From positions 5,412,001 to 5,476,000 of the forward strand of contig NZ_CP049258.1 in assembly GCF_011046735.1 (NCBI RefSeq): a DNA stretch of 64,000 bases, given 5' to 3'. Numbering within the stretch: position 1 is the stretch's first letter; the number at the start of each line of letters is the position of its first letter. The notes below the pieces were generated by a model, which was not told the DNA's origin, did not search any database, and was given only the letters and a program-made list of their open reading frames with translations. Positions 56,054 through 64,000 of the stretch are shown here, one piece after another. A program made the translations under genes and the position numbers. This DNA is from Nordella sp. HKS 07. GTDB lineage: Bacteria > Pseudomonadota > Alphaproteobacteria > Rhizobiales > Aestuariivirgaceae.

Positions 56054-56151
56054 CGCGAACAAGCGACTGGGCGCGACGTTTTGCAACGCGCCCCTGATCT
56101 CTGTAGTCTTGTCTCAAAGCCGGGACGGCGGCGTTCTTCATGGAGAGTGCT

Positions 56152-56547
56152 ATGCCTTATGCCAATACCCTGATCCCGCATATGACGATCAACGACAACG
56201 CCAAGGCCGCCATCGAATTCTACAAGAAGGCCTTCGGCGCCGAGGAGGTCGTCCGCCACGATGCCGAGGATGGCAAACGCCTGATGCATGCTCATCTGAG
56301 ATTGAATGACCATGATGTATTCCTCATGGACGCTTTTCCCGAATATGGCTCGCCCATCACGGCGCCGTCGGGCGTCATGATGGCGTTGCGCGTCGATGAT
56401 CCCGACCAATGGTGGGAGCGCGCCACGAAGGCCGGCGCCACCGTCGTGATGCCGCTCGACGATCAGTTCTGGGGCGACCGCTGGGGCCTCCTGAAGGATC
56501 CTTTCGGCCATGAATGGTCGATCAGCGCGCCCTCCAAGAAGAAGTAA
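56152..56547 (+). CDS. VOC-family (PhnB/glyoxalase-like) protein
   Basis: A 131-residue VOC-superfamily protein like PhnB. LIPHMTINDNAKAAIEFYKK, GDRWGLLKDPFGHEWSI and AHLRLNDHDVFLMD are the family's conserved blocks. ATG 56152 is supported by the GGAGAG directly before it; ATG 56140 lies inside that Shine-Dalgarno. No enzymatic role is assigned for most members. Confidence 0.88.
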   Translation: MPYANTLIPHMTINDNAKAAIEFYKKAFGAEEVVRHDAEDGKRLMHAHLRLNDHDVFLMDAFPEYGSPITAPSGVMMALRVDDPDQWWERATKAGATVVMPLDDQFWGDRWGLLKDPFGHEWSISAPSKKK

Positions 56548-56587
56548 CGGCTTGCGGCGGGCCGGTAGGCCCGGCAAACATGAGCGC

Positions 56588-58051
56588 ATGTACACCCATG
56601 CGCTGCTGAGCCCTGAGCAAATGTACCGCGCCGACGCGCTCGCCGTTGCGGCGGGCGTCGCGTCGCTGACACTCATGGAGAGGGCCGGACGTGCCGTGGC
56701 CGAGGAGATGCTGCGGCGTTTCGGTGCCCGCCCGACGCTCGTACTCTGCGGGCCCGGCAACAATGGCGGCGACGGCTTCGTCGTCGCGCGCCTTCTGCGC
56801 GGCTGGGGCTGGCCGGTACGCGTGGCGCTCCTCGGCGATCACGCGCGTCTCAAGGGCGACGCGGCGATCATGGCCAAACGTTGGGGTGGCCCATTCGAAA
56901 CGGTGACTACCCTGGACGGCGCCGGCCTGATCGTCGATGCCGTGTTCGGCGCCGGCCTGTCGAAGCCGCTGCCGGCCAATCTGTTGAAGCTCATCGGTGA
57001 GGTGAAAGTGCCGGTGATCGCCATCGATGTGCCGTCGGGCATCGATGGCGCGACGGGGCAGGCGCGGCCTGATGCCTTCCGCGCCGACCTGACGGTCACC
57101 TTCTTCCGCAAGAAGCCCGGCCATGTTCTGATGCCGGGGCGGGACCACTGCGGCGAGACGGTCGTCGCCGATATCGGCATACCGGAAGAGGTCCTGGCCG
57201 AGATCGCGCCTCCGCTTTCCGAGAATGCAGCGCCGTTCCTGCCGGTGGCGGGAACCGGCCGGCACAAATACCAGCGCGGCCATGCCGTGGTCGTGTCAGG
57301 CGCCGCGCATCAGACCGGGGCCGCCCGACTCGCCGCGAGAAGCGCGCTCAGGGTAGGGGCGGGGCTCGTCACCATCGCGTCGTCAAGGTCGGCCATGGCC
57401 GCCAATGAAGCGCATCTGACCGCGATCATGCTGGCCGAGGCCGATGATGCGTTGGCCCTCGGGCGGCTTCTCGAAGACAGGCGTAAGAACGCCGTCTGTA
57501 TCGGACCCGCTTCTGGCATTGGCTCCGAGACCCGGGCCAAGGTCCGCGCCGCATTGGCCAGCGGGGCCGCGGTGGTCCTCGATGCCGATGCCCTGACATC
57601 CTTCGCAACTGTTCCGGGCGAGCTTTTCGGGGCCATCTCCGAGCTCCCGGGACGGCCTGTCGTGATGACCCCGCATGATGGCGAATTCTATCGCCTTTTC
57701 AATGATCTGATCGCAGATTCTGATTCCAAGTATGAGCGCGCGATCGCGGCCGCGAAGCGCTCCGGCGCGGTCGTCCTGCTGAAAGGCCCGGACAGTGTCG
57801 CGGCAAATGCGGAAGGCCTGGCGGTCATCAACAGCAACGCCCCGCCGAGCCTCGCCACAGCGGGTTCGGGCGACGTTCTGGCGGGGCTCGTGACCGGGCT
57901 CCTGGCGCAAGGTATGGAGGCGTTCGGGGCGGCGGCGGCGGCCATGTGGCTGCATGGGGAGGCCGCCCGGAAATTTGCCGCCCCTGGCCTCATTGCGGAG
58001 GATTTACCTGACCTCATTTCTAGTGGAATCCCCCAAAACCCTCTGCTATAG
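56588..58051 (+). CDS. nnr: bifunctional NAD(P)H-hydrate epimerase/dehydratase
   Basis: A 487-residue fusion of an N-terminal YjeF_N epimerase (about residues 1-210, with LCGPGNNGGDGFVVAR and IDVPSGIDGATG) and a C-terminal carbohydrate-kinase-like dehydratase (about 225-485, with TPHDGEFYRLF and NAPPSLATAGSGDVLAGLVTG split as usual). It repairs damaged NADHX and NADPHX. ATG 56588 is chosen since upstream in-frame codons lie in the VOC gene. Typical alphaproteobacterial arrangement. Confidence 0.93.
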   Translation: MYTHALLSPEQMYRADALAVAAGVASLTLMERAGRAVAEEMLRRFGARPTLVLCGPGNNGGDGFVVARLLRGWGWPVRVALLGDHARLKGDAAIMAKRWGGPFETVTTLDGAGLIVDAVFGAGLSKPLPANLLKLIGEVKVPVIAIDVPSGIDGATGQARPDAFRADLTVTFFRKKPGHVLMPGRDHCGETVVADIGIPEEVLAEIAPPLSENAAPFLPVAGTGRHKYQRGHAVVVSGAAHQTGAARLAARSALRVGAGLVTIASSRSAMAANEAHLTAIMLAEADDALALGRLLEDRRKNAVCIGPASGIGSETRAKVRAALASGAAVVLDADALTSFATVPGELFGAISELPGRPVVMTPHDGEFYRLFNDLIADSDSKYERAIAAAKRSGAVVLLKGPDSVAANAEGLAVINSNAPPSLATAGSGDVLAGLVTGLLAQGMEAFGAAAAAMWLHGEAARKFAAPGLIAEDLPDLISSGIPQNPLL

Positions 58052-58084
58052 ACCCCGCCCATCGCAACGGGCCCGAGCCTCGGC

Positions 58085-58169
58085 GCGGGCGTGGTGAAAT
58101 TGGCAGACACGCAGGATTTAGGTTCCTGTGGGGCAACCCGTGGGGGTTCAAGTCCCTCCGCCCGCACCA
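58085..58169 (+). tRNA. tRNA-Leu (UAG anticodon)
   Basis: A complete 85-base tRNA with acceptor GCGGGCG/CGCCCGC, D-arm AATTGGCAGA, anticodon stem CAGGA/TCCTG with loop TTTAGGT (anticodon TAG), a long class II variable arm, T-arm GGTTCAAGTCC and an encoded CCA end (58167-58169). The variable arm and loop identify leucine. Confidence 0.97.
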
Positions 58170-58250
58170 AGGCTCACGCGCCCGAAGCAACCCGGTTTCG
58201 CAGAGTTGCCGCGAAGAAGAGACAGAACCCTATAAGGATTGAGCAGGGAC

Positions 58251-59855
58251 ATGCAGGTTACCGAAACGCTGAGCTCCGGTCTGAAGCGCGAATACAAGGT
58301 CGTCGTCGCCGCCTCGGAACTCGACACCGAACTCAATAAGCGGCTGAACGAACTCGCCGGCAAGGCCAATATCAAGGGCTTCCGCCCTGGCAAGGTCCCG
58401 GTGCCGCATTTGAAGCGCGTTTACGGCAAATCGGTCATGGCCGAGGTCGTCCAGAAGCAGGTCGACGATGCCAGCAAGAAGGTGCTCGAGCAGCATAATC
58501 TGAAGCCGGCCTATCAGCCGGAAGTGAAGCTGCCCGAGGACCAGGCGGAAGTGGATCGCATCTTCGACGGCAAGAGCGATCTCTCCTACACCATGTCGCT
58601 CGAAGTGATTCCGAGCTTCGAGCTCCAGGACACGACGGGGCTCACCCTCGATCGCCATGTGATCGACGTGACCGACACGCATATCGACGAAGCACTCGGC
58701 CGCATCGCCGCCCAGTACAAGGACTGGCAGGCCAAGGACGGCAAGGCCGAGAAGGGCGACCGGGTCACCATGTCCTTCGTCGGCAAGATCGACGGCACCG
58801 CCTTCGAAGGCGGCACCGCGGAGAACGTCCCGCTGGAAATCGGCTCCGGCCAGTTCATCCCCGGCTTCGAGGACCAGTTGACCGGCGCCAAGGCCGGCGA
58901 TGAGCTCGTCGTCAAGGTGACCTTCCCGGAATCCTATGGCGTGGCCAAGCTCGCCGGCAAGCCGGCCGAGTTCGACGTCAAGGTTGCGAGCGTCGAGGCT
59001 CCGAAGGAAGCGGTGGTCGACGACGAGTTCGCCAAGAAGCTCGGCCTCGAAAGCCTCGACAAGCTGAAGGACACAGTGCGCGAGCGCATGGGCCAGGAAT
59101 TCGGCCAGATGACCCGTCTGAAGCTGAAGCGCGACGTGCTCGACGCCCTCGACAAGACTTACAGCTTCGAGCTGCCTGAGCGGCTCGTCGAAGCCGAATT
59201 CAACGGCATCTGGAACGCGCTCAGCAATGAGATGCAGCGTTCGGGCAAGAGCTTCGCCGATGAAAACACCACAGAGGAAGAGGCGCGCAAGGAATACCGC
59301 GCCATCGCCGAGCGCCGCGTGCGCCTCGGCCTCGTTCTCGGCACGCTGGGCGAGAAGGAAGGCGTCAACGTCACCGACGAGGAACTGCAGCGCGCGCTCC
59401 TCGACCGTGCCCGCCAGTTCCCTGGCCAGGAGCGCAAGGTGTTCGACTATTACCGCAAGAACGCCAATGCGCTGCTCGAGCTGCGTGGGCCCATCTTCGA
59501 GCAGAAGGTCGTCGACCATATCGTGTCGAAGGCCACCGTGTCGGAAAAGAAGGTGACCCGCGAGGAGCTGCAGGCCCTGGTGCAGGACGAGGATGAGCAT
59601 GATCACGATCATGACCATCACGACCATGATCATCATGATCACGACCATCACGATCACGGCCATGATCATCATCACCATGATCACGATCATGCCCACGATC
59701 ACGATCATGCCCACGATCACGATCATGCCCACGATCACGATCATGCTCATGCCCACGATCACGATCATGCTCATGCTCATGAGGCAACCCCTGAGGCCAA
59801 GAAGGCCCCGGCCAAGAAGAAGGCTCCGGTCAAGAAGGCCAAGAAGGCGGAGTGA
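58251..59855 (+). CDS. tig: trigger factor with His/Asp-rich C-terminal tail
   Basis: A 534-residue ribosome-associated chaperone and prolyl isomerase. The ribosome-binding loop contains GFRPGKVP (about residue 44), the PPIase domain is about residues 155-245 (DRVTMSFVGKIDG, GSGQFIPGFEDQL), and the C-terminal arm follows. From residue 450 to 510 there is a 61-residue run made almost only of His, Asp and Ala (34 His, 19 Asp, 7 Ala and one Gly), then a Lys/Ala/Pro end. Normal trigger factors are about 430-450 residues, so the tail is an addition. ATG 58251 is preferred over the TTG at 58239. Confidence 0.96.
   Translation: MQVTETLSSGLKREYKVVVAASELDTELNKRLNELAGKANIKGFRPGKVPVPHLKRVYGKSVMAEVVQKQVDDASKKVLEQHNLKPAYQPEVKLPEDQAEVDRIFDGKSDLSYTMSLEVIPSFELQDTTGLTLDRHVIDVTDTHIDEALGRIAAQYKDWQAKDGKAEKGDRVTMSFVGKIDGTAFEGGTAENVPLEIGSGQFIPGFEDQLTGAKAGDELVVKVTFPESYGVAKLAGKPAEFDVKVASVEAPKEAVVDDEFAKKLGLESLDKLKDTVRERMGQEFGQMTRLKLKRDVLDALDKTYSFELPERLVEAEFNGIWNALSNEMQRSGKSFADENTTEEEARKEYRAIAERRVRLGLVLGTLGEKEGVNVTDEELQRALLDRARQFPGQERKVFDYYRKNANALLELRGPIFEQKVVDHIVSKATVSEKKVTREELQALVQDEDEHDHDHDHHDHDHHDHDHHDHGHDHHHHDHDHAHDHDHAHDHDHAHDHDHAHAHDHDHAHAHEATPEAKKAPAKKKAPVKKAKKAE
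59589..59783 (+). repeat. tandem 18-base repeats coding the His/Asp tail
   Basis: The unit CACGATCACGATCATGCC recurs with few changes about four times around 59676-59770, preceded by shorter CAT/CAC/GAT runs. This codes the His-Asp stretch of trigger factor. Such repeats are prone to expand or shrink in length. Confidence 0.9.
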
Positions 59856-59883
59856 TTTCCCGCTGAACGGATCTGGGATTGAG

Positions 59884-59910
59884 AAAGGCGGCCGGTTGGC
59901 CGCCTTTTTT
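59884..59910 (+). terminator. Rho-independent terminator of tig
   Basis: AAAGGCGGCC/GGCCGCCTTT with a GGTT loop followed by a run of six T, 28 bases after the tig stop. Confidence 0.93.
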
Positions 59911-59920
59911 GCTGGCCAGG

Positions 59921-60037
59921 CTAGATCACGATGAGTTTGGATTGAGTCAATCCAAACTCATAAACGTGATCGATTCCAATATTTGAGCGCGGGATTCTTG
60001 CGAAAAACCGGTACCCACTTTTTCGCATCCCGCGCTA
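59921..60037. repeat. composite palindromic repeat E7
   Basis: Unit A (59921-59972) has arms TGAGTTTGGATTGA/TCAATCCAAACTCA inside GATCACG/CGTGATC; unit B (59987-60037) runs GCGCGGGATTCTTGCG to CGCATCCCGCGCTA. On the minus strand its edge TAG is the stop codon of the histidine phosphatase gene. Confidence 0.88.
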
Positions 60038-60631
60038 ACGGGTGACCGGTCCGTCGATCGGCCGCCAGCCATGGAGCAGCTGTCTGCCCGCAACGGTGAA
60101 GGCGAAGAAATTTCCGCCGCCGGCGGGCTGGTCGGCGGCGCGGCTGATGGGGCGACCGCCTAGCGACAGAAGCAGGAGCGTACCGACGCCGCCATGGCCC
60201 ACAAAGGCGATGTCACCCTCGCTATGGCCGGCAAGAACCATATCGACCTCGCCGCGAATGCGCGTTTGCGCGTCGATCGCCCGCTCCCAGCCGCGAATGC
60301 TCGTTTCTGGATGAGCGAAGAACTGATCCGCGACGGCCTCGAATTCGGCCGGCGGCAGGAACCCCGTCGCCGATCTGTCGTTCTCGTGCATTCTTTCACG
60401 GATCTCCGGCGCGACGCCGATATGGGCGCCTAGGATTTCCGCCGTCTCGATGGCCTTCCTTTCGCCCGAGGAGACGATCCGTCTGACCGATCCGGCCCAA
60501 GGCTGACGGAGCATCCTTCGCGCCCGCTCGCGACCAAGCTCCGACAGGGCCCAGTCCGGCACAGGGACATCGGCATCGATGCGGACCTGTGGATGTGTGA
60601 TGTAATAAGCTCTAGCCGTGTCGCGGGTCAC
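60035..60631 (-). CDS. histidine phosphatase-family protein
   Basis: A 198-residue histidine phosphatase. The phospho-histidine motif, usually RHG, reads ITHPQV here, with Thr instead of Arg; the second histidine is in AFVGHGGVGTLLLLSLGG, so the core pair is kept. The GTG start (60631) overlaps the exoD-like stop (GTGA), which marks it as coupled. Whether it acts on small phosphates or proteins is unknown. Its stop codon comes from repeat E7. Confidence 0.83.
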   Translation of the reverse strand: MTRDTARAYYITHPQVRIDADVPVPDWALSELGRERARRMLRQPWAGSVRRIVSSGERKAIETAEILGAHIGVAPEIRERMHENDRSATGFLPPAEFEAVADQFFAHPETSIRGWERAIDAQTRIRGEVDMVLAGHSEGDIAFVGHGGVGTLLLLSLGGRPISRAADQPAGGGNFFAFTVAGRQLLHGWRPIDGPVTR

Positions 60632-61242
60632 GGACTGATCCAGTTGCTGAGGAAGGCGAAGATGGCGGTGCCGAAGAGATAGAGCAGGATCAGGATCACG
60701 GCAGTGGCGATAGTGAAGAACCAGCCGCCGGACATGGCGAGGTCGTCCTGCTCGATGAGGCCGAGCGCAAAGCAGCACAGAGCGAGCGCCGGCGCCATGT
60801 TGGCGCCGGGGATCGGCAGCAGCAGAACGGTCGCGCAGAAGAGGCCGGCGAGGCCCGCCAGCCTTTCGCCGAATGTGGAGGTGAGGAGCGTGCCGCGCGG
60901 CTTGAGGAACCTCTCGACCTTGATCACATAGGGCACCAGCCGCTCGAGCAGGGAGGGCAGGCGGCCGCCGCCGACTTTCATCCTCATCAGCTTCTGCGGC
61001 AGCCAGACCTTGTTCTGCTTGATCATGAGCTGGGCGGTTATGAAGACGAGCGGCACGCCGAAAACGAAGGAAGAGCCCGGCGGCAGCGGGATGATATTGG
61101 GTGCGGCGAACAACAGAATGAGCGCGCCGAAGCCGCGCTCGCCCAAGGCCCTGACGATGTCGCCGAGACTGAGATCCGGATTGTGGTCCTGCGCCAGCCG
61201 CTTGAGGATGGTCGACAAGCGTTCGTTATGCGGCTCCCTCAA
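60628..61242 (-). CDS. ExoD-family membrane protein
   Basis: A 204-residue ExoD-family protein with several helices. Conserved parts are GDIVRALGERGFGALILLFA and NIIPLPPGSS plus the C-terminal LLLPIPGANMAPALALC. ExoD was tied to exopolysaccharide synthesis and alkaline tolerance in rhizobia. The TTG start at 61242 is preferred because a GGGAG Shine-Dalgarno lies just before it and only one base separates it from the upstream stop; a longer reading frame would run into the CNNM gene. Confidence 0.85.
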   Translation of the reverse strand: MREPHNERLSTILKRLAQDHNPDLSLGDIVRALGERGFGALILLFAAPNIIPLPPGSSFVFGVPLVFITAQLMIKQNKVWLPQKLMRMKVGGGRLPSLLERLVPYVIKVERFLKPRGTLLTSTFGERLAGLAGLFCATVLLLPIPGANMAPALALCCFALGLIEQDDLAMSGGWFFTIATAVILILLYLFGTAIFAFLSNWISP

Positions 61243-61243
61243 G

Positions 61244-62548
61244 CTAGGCTCCCTTCCGCCTGAGCGCCGGCGGGCGCATGGCGAGGACCTTGTCGATGCG
61301 GCGCTGGTCGAGGTCAAGGATCTCGAACCGCCAGCCGGCGAACTCGATATGCTCGCCGATCTTGGGCAGCCGGCCGAAGCGTTCGAGCATGAGGCCCGCC
61401 ACGGTGTGATAGACGCGTTTCTCGGGGAGCGGGATGCTGAGCAGTTCCATCAGTTCGTCGACCGGCATGCTGCCGGCGAGCAGCCACGAGCCGTCCTCGC
61501 GCTCGACCGCGTTGGGCTCGGGCGGACCTTCCTCGGTGTGGAAACTGCCGACGATCGCCTCGAGTATATCGGCCGTGGTGACGACGCCTTCGAAGTGGCC
61601 GAATTCGTCATGCACGAGGCCGACATGGACGGGGCTGTCCTTGAGCTTCGCCAGGACATCGAGCGCATCCATCGTGTCGGGGATGACCGGCGCCTGGCGT
61701 ACGAATTTCTTGGGGTCGGGCCGGCGGCCCTTGAGATAGGCATCGAGCAGGTCCTTGGCCTGGAGGATGCCGGTGATCACCTCGGGATCGCCCTCGGTGA
61801 CGGGGATGCGCGAATGCACACTCTCGGTGATGGCCTTGCGGATTTCGGCGGCGCTGTCGGTAAGGTCGATGATATCGACATCATGACGGGGCGTCATCAC
61901 TGCGCGCACCGGCCGGTCGCCGAGCTGCATGACGCCCGATATCATCTGCCGCTCGTCGCGCCCGAGCACGCCGGCGGTCTCGGCCTCGGCCACGAGCGTG
62001 CGGATTTCTTCTTCAGTTACTTGCGATTCGGCCGATGCCTTGCGACGGAGAATGAACAAGACGAAGCGCCCGGAGGCGTCGAGTAACGAGACGACGGGGG
62101 CCGCCACCCGCGACAGCACGGTCATGAAGGGGGCGACGACACAGGCGATGCGCTCGGCATTGCGCAGGGCGAGCTGCTTCGGCACCAGTTCGCCGACGAT
62201 GAGCGACAGGTAGGTGATGATGGCCACGACGACGCCGAGGCCGACCGGTTCCGCCCAGCCACGGCTCATGCCGAGGCTCTGCAGCCACTGGGACAGGTAA
62301 TTGCCGAGCGAGGCGCCCGAATAGGCGCCGGCCAGGATGCCGACCAGCGTGATGCCGATCTGGACGCTCGAAAGGAAGCGGCCGGGATTGGAGGCGAGCG
62401 CCATGGCCCGGCGGGCGCCCTTGACGCCCCGGTCGGCCATGGTCTTGAGGCGGGGGCGTCTGGCGGAGACGATCGCGAGCTCCGACATCGCGAAAAGGCC
62501 ATTGATGAAAATGAGAATCAGAACGACGACAATGTCTAGGACAGGCAT
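61244..62548 (-). CDS. HlyC/CorC-type CNNM-CBS transporter
   Basis: A 434-residue membrane protein with an N-terminal CNNM (DUF21) domain (about residues 1-185, three to four helices, FINGLFAMSELAIVSARRPR, LSLIVGELVPKQLALRNAER), two CBS domains (about 205-330, with MTPRHDVDIIDL) and a C-terminal transporter-associated domain. Such proteins are linked to magnesium/cobalt efflux or divalent-cation balance. First gene of the minus-strand unit CNNM, ExoD, phosphatase. Start at 62548 rather than the GTG at 62569. Confidence 0.9.
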   Translation of the reverse strand: MPVLDIVVVLILIFINGLFAMSELAIVSARRPRLKTMADRGVKGARRAMALASNPGRFLSSVQIGITLVGILAGAYSGASLGNYLSQWLQSLGMSRGWAEPVGLGVVVAIITYLSLIVGELVPKQLALRNAERIACVVAPFMTVLSRVAAPVVSLLDASGRFVLFILRRKASAESQVTEEEIRTLVAEAETAGVLGRDERQMISGVMQLGDRPVRAVMTPRHDVDIIDLTDSAAEIRKAITESVHSRIPVTEGDPEVITGILQAKDLLDAYLKGRRPDPKKFVRQAPVIPDTMDALDVLAKLKDSPVHVGLVHDEFGHFEGVVTTADILEAIVGSFHTEEGPPEPNAVEREDGSWLLAGSMPVDELMELLSIPLPEKRVYHTVAGLMLERFGRLPKIGEHIEFAGWRFEILDLDQRRIDKVLAMRPPALRRKGA

Positions 62549-62582
62549 GATGCCGCAATAATGGGGCACAGGGGACCGCCAT

Positions 62583-62673
62583 GCAAATCCCTTGACGGCG
62601 CGTGATCAGGAAAAGTGGGTGTGCCGGTTTTCCGACCGATCACGCGCCAAAACGATAACTTTGGCGGATTTGC
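62583..62673. repeat. composite palindromic repeat E8
   Basis: Unit B in minus orientation (62597-62648) runs GGCGCGTGATC to GATCACGCGCC; it is flanked by GCAAATCC (62583-62590) and GGATTTGC (62666-62673), the same arms as unit A in element E6. It lies in the promoter region between the CNNM operon and clpP. Confidence 0.8.
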
Positions 62674-62774
62674 ATTTTGCTCCGGAATATGCTGCACCTC
62701 TTCCGGTTGGCCGGGCAATCACCTATCTATGCGGTGCCCTAAACTCATCCTGATTCGCAAATTCCAGGACATTC

Positions 62775-63401
62775 ATGCGCGATCCTATTGAAACTTATAG
62801 CTCTTTTTGGCCCCAGGTCATCGTCCAGGAGTCGCGCGGCGAGCGCGTCTATGACCTTCCGTCACGGCTTTTGCGCGAGCGCATCATCTTCATCACCGGG
62901 CCCATCGACGATGCGGTTGCGGCCTCCGTGTCGATGCAGCTCCTCTTTCTCGAGGCGGAGAACCCGAAGAAAGAGATCTCGATGTACATCAACTCGCCGG
63001 GCGGCGTCGTAACGTCAGGCTTGTCGATCTACGACACCATGCAGTTCATCCGCCCGGCGATCTCGACGACGGTCATGGGCCAGGCGGCCTCAATGGGCTC
63101 GCTTCTGCTCTGCGCCGGCGACAAAGGCATGCGTTTCGCGCTTCCCAATGCCCGTATCATGGTGCATCAGCCCTCCGGCGGCTATCAGGGTCAGGTCACC
63201 GACATCCTGATCCATGCCAAGGAAGTGGAGAGCCTGAAGCGCCGGCTGAACGAGATCTACGAAAAGCACACCGGACAGCCGCTCAAAGCGGTCGAGCAGG
63301 CGCTGGAACGGGACAACTTCCTTACCGCCGAGGCCGCCAAGGAGTTCGGTCTCATCGACAAGGTGATCGACAAGCGGCCGGTGCCGGCGGAGTCCAAATA
63401 A
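62775..63401 (+). CDS. clpP: ATP-dependent Clp protease proteolytic subunit
   Basis: A 208-residue ClpP. The catalytic triad serine is S106 ([11 protein letters not shown]) and the histidine H131 ([14 protein letters not shown]), with aspartate in the later half. It forms the barrel protease fed by ClpX and ClpA. Here it is separated from tig by a three-gene minus-strand operon and repeat E8. Typical length, no oddity. Confidence 0.97.
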   Translation: MRDPIETYSSFWPQVIVQESRGERVYDLPSRLLRERIIFITGPIDDAVAASVSMQLLFLEAENPKKEISMYINSPGGVVTSGLSIYDTMQFIRPAISTTVMGQAASMGSLLLCAGDKGMRFALPNARIMVHQPSGGYQGQVTDILIHAKEVESLKRRLNEIYEKHTGQPLKAVEQALERDNFLTAEAAKEFGLIDKVIDKRPVPAESK

Positions 63402-63584
63402 TTGGCGGAATTGGCCTTTACGCCCTATTATTCGTGCTGTGGGAATTGCCCCATCGGCAGCTGGCACGCCAGTTGAATCAATTCTTGATTAACCAACGGG
63501 GCGCATGCTCAAATTGAGTCGGCCGTGTCAAAATGATGACACCCATTGGCGCGCGGCCCGTACAGAGTTCGAGGAAGATTTGAA

Positions 63585-64000
63585 ATGACCAAGTCCGGCG
63601 GCGACAGCAAGAACACCCTGTACTGCTCCTTCTGCGGAAAGAGCCAGCACGAGGTCCGCAAGCTTATTGCCGGACCGACGGTGTTCATTTGCGATGAATG
63701 CGTCGAGCTGTGCATGGACATCATCCGCGAGGAGAACAAATCCTCGCTGGTGAAAACCAAGGACGGAGTGCCGACTCCGCATGAAATCCGCAAGGTTCTC
63801 GACGACTATGTCATCGGCCAGGACCATGCCAAGAAGGTTCTCTCGGTCGCGGTCCACAATCACTACAAGCGCCTCAACCACGCGCAGAAGAACAACGACG
63901 TCGAGCTGGCGAAGTCCAATATCCTGCTGGTCGGCCCCACGGGCTGCGGCAAGACTTTGCTTGCCCAGACGCTCGCCCGCATCCTCGATGTTCCCTTCAC
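63585..64000 (+). CDS. clpX: ClpX unfoldase (5' part only)
   Basis: The first about 139 residues of ClpX, running off the window. The N-terminal zinc-binding domain has the four cysteines in YCSFCGKS and [12 protein letters not shown], and Walker A is seen in [22 protein letters not shown] Shine-Dalgarno lies before the ATG. It pairs with the ClpP encoded 183 bases upstream; ClpX unfolds tagged proteins with ATP. Confidence 0.97.
   Translation, partial: MTKSGGDSKNTLYCSFCGKSQHEVRKLIAGPTVFICDECVELCMDIIREENKSSLVKTKDGVPTPHEIRKVLDDYVIGQDHAKKVLSVAVHNHYKRLNHAQKNNDVELAKSNILLVGPTGCGKTLLAQTLARILDVPF

Noticed and set aside
58230-59780. Long minus-strand frame opposite tig, coding a Met/Ile/Val-rich repeat protein
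   Set aside because: It is the antisense image of the His/Asp repeats and of the GC-rich tig frame; no Shine-Dalgarno and no family features.
59676-59783. CRISPR-like repeat array
   Set aside because: The 18-base units are contiguous, in frame and coding, with no spacers.

Overview
The window looks like chromosomal DNA of an alphaproteobacterium, most likely of the order Hyphomicrobiales (Rhizobiales). I infer this from the high GC, the SUF operon ending in a DUF59 protein and an A-type carrier, the tig / clpP / clpX neighbourhood, a sigma-54 type glnB-glnA unit, ExoD-, BA14K- and DUF1127-type proteins, and many copies of the palindromic intergenic repeats typical of that order. The genus cannot be told. 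No rRNA, CRISPR array, phage or insertion sequence was seen.

Layout. 1-3.5 kb: end of a SUF iron-sulfur operon (sufC partial, sufD, sufS, sufT, sufA). 3.5-7 kb: a TfoX-like gene bracketed by composite repeats, a polysaccharide flippase-like protein and RhlE helicase. 7-11.7 kb: a possible small RNA, a secreted protein, an ATP-grasp ligase with a probable frameshift beside a FemAB-like acyltransferase, and two unknown genes. 11.7-14 kb: an ethanolamine/amino acid permease with three tiny membrane proteins. 14.6-30.3 kb: a large catabolic locus with a GlxA-type regulator, a sugar-type ABC importer, an aldehyde dehydrogenase, two cytoplasmic Asp-box propellers, a DapA-family enzyme, a split UxaA-type dehydratase, a second (NitT/TauT-like) ABC importer and an Ldh-family oxidoreductase. 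30.3-36.5 kb: OYE reductase, parE, an LCAT-like lipase in lower-GC DNA, and small stress-type proteins.

36.6-47 kb: glutamine amidotransferase, acetyltransferase, redoxin, LysR regulator, dimethylargininase-like enzyme, TonB heme-type receptor, flavoprotein, and secreted or cell-wall proteins. 47-52 kb: a second catabolic operon (aminotransferase, enolase-superfamily dehydratase, hydroxyisobutyrate-dehydrogenase-like enzyme, YtcJ-like amidohydrolase). 52-54 kb: glnB-glnA behind a clear sigma-54 promoter. 54-58 kb: acetyltransferase, PPi-type phosphofructokinase, VOC protein, NAD(P)HX repair enzyme, tRNA-Leu. 58-64 kb: trigger factor with an extreme His/Asp tail, a three-gene minus-strand operon (CNNM/CBS, ExoD, histidine phosphatase), clpP and the start of clpX.

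The most unusual points are the 61-residue His/Asp/Ala tail on trigger factor, the composite repeats whose terminal TAG doubles as the stop codon of four genes, the intracellular Asp-box / UxaA / DapA / aldehyde dehydrogenase locus, the permease with three micro-membrane partners, and the frameshifted ATP-grasp gene next to a FemAB-like gene.
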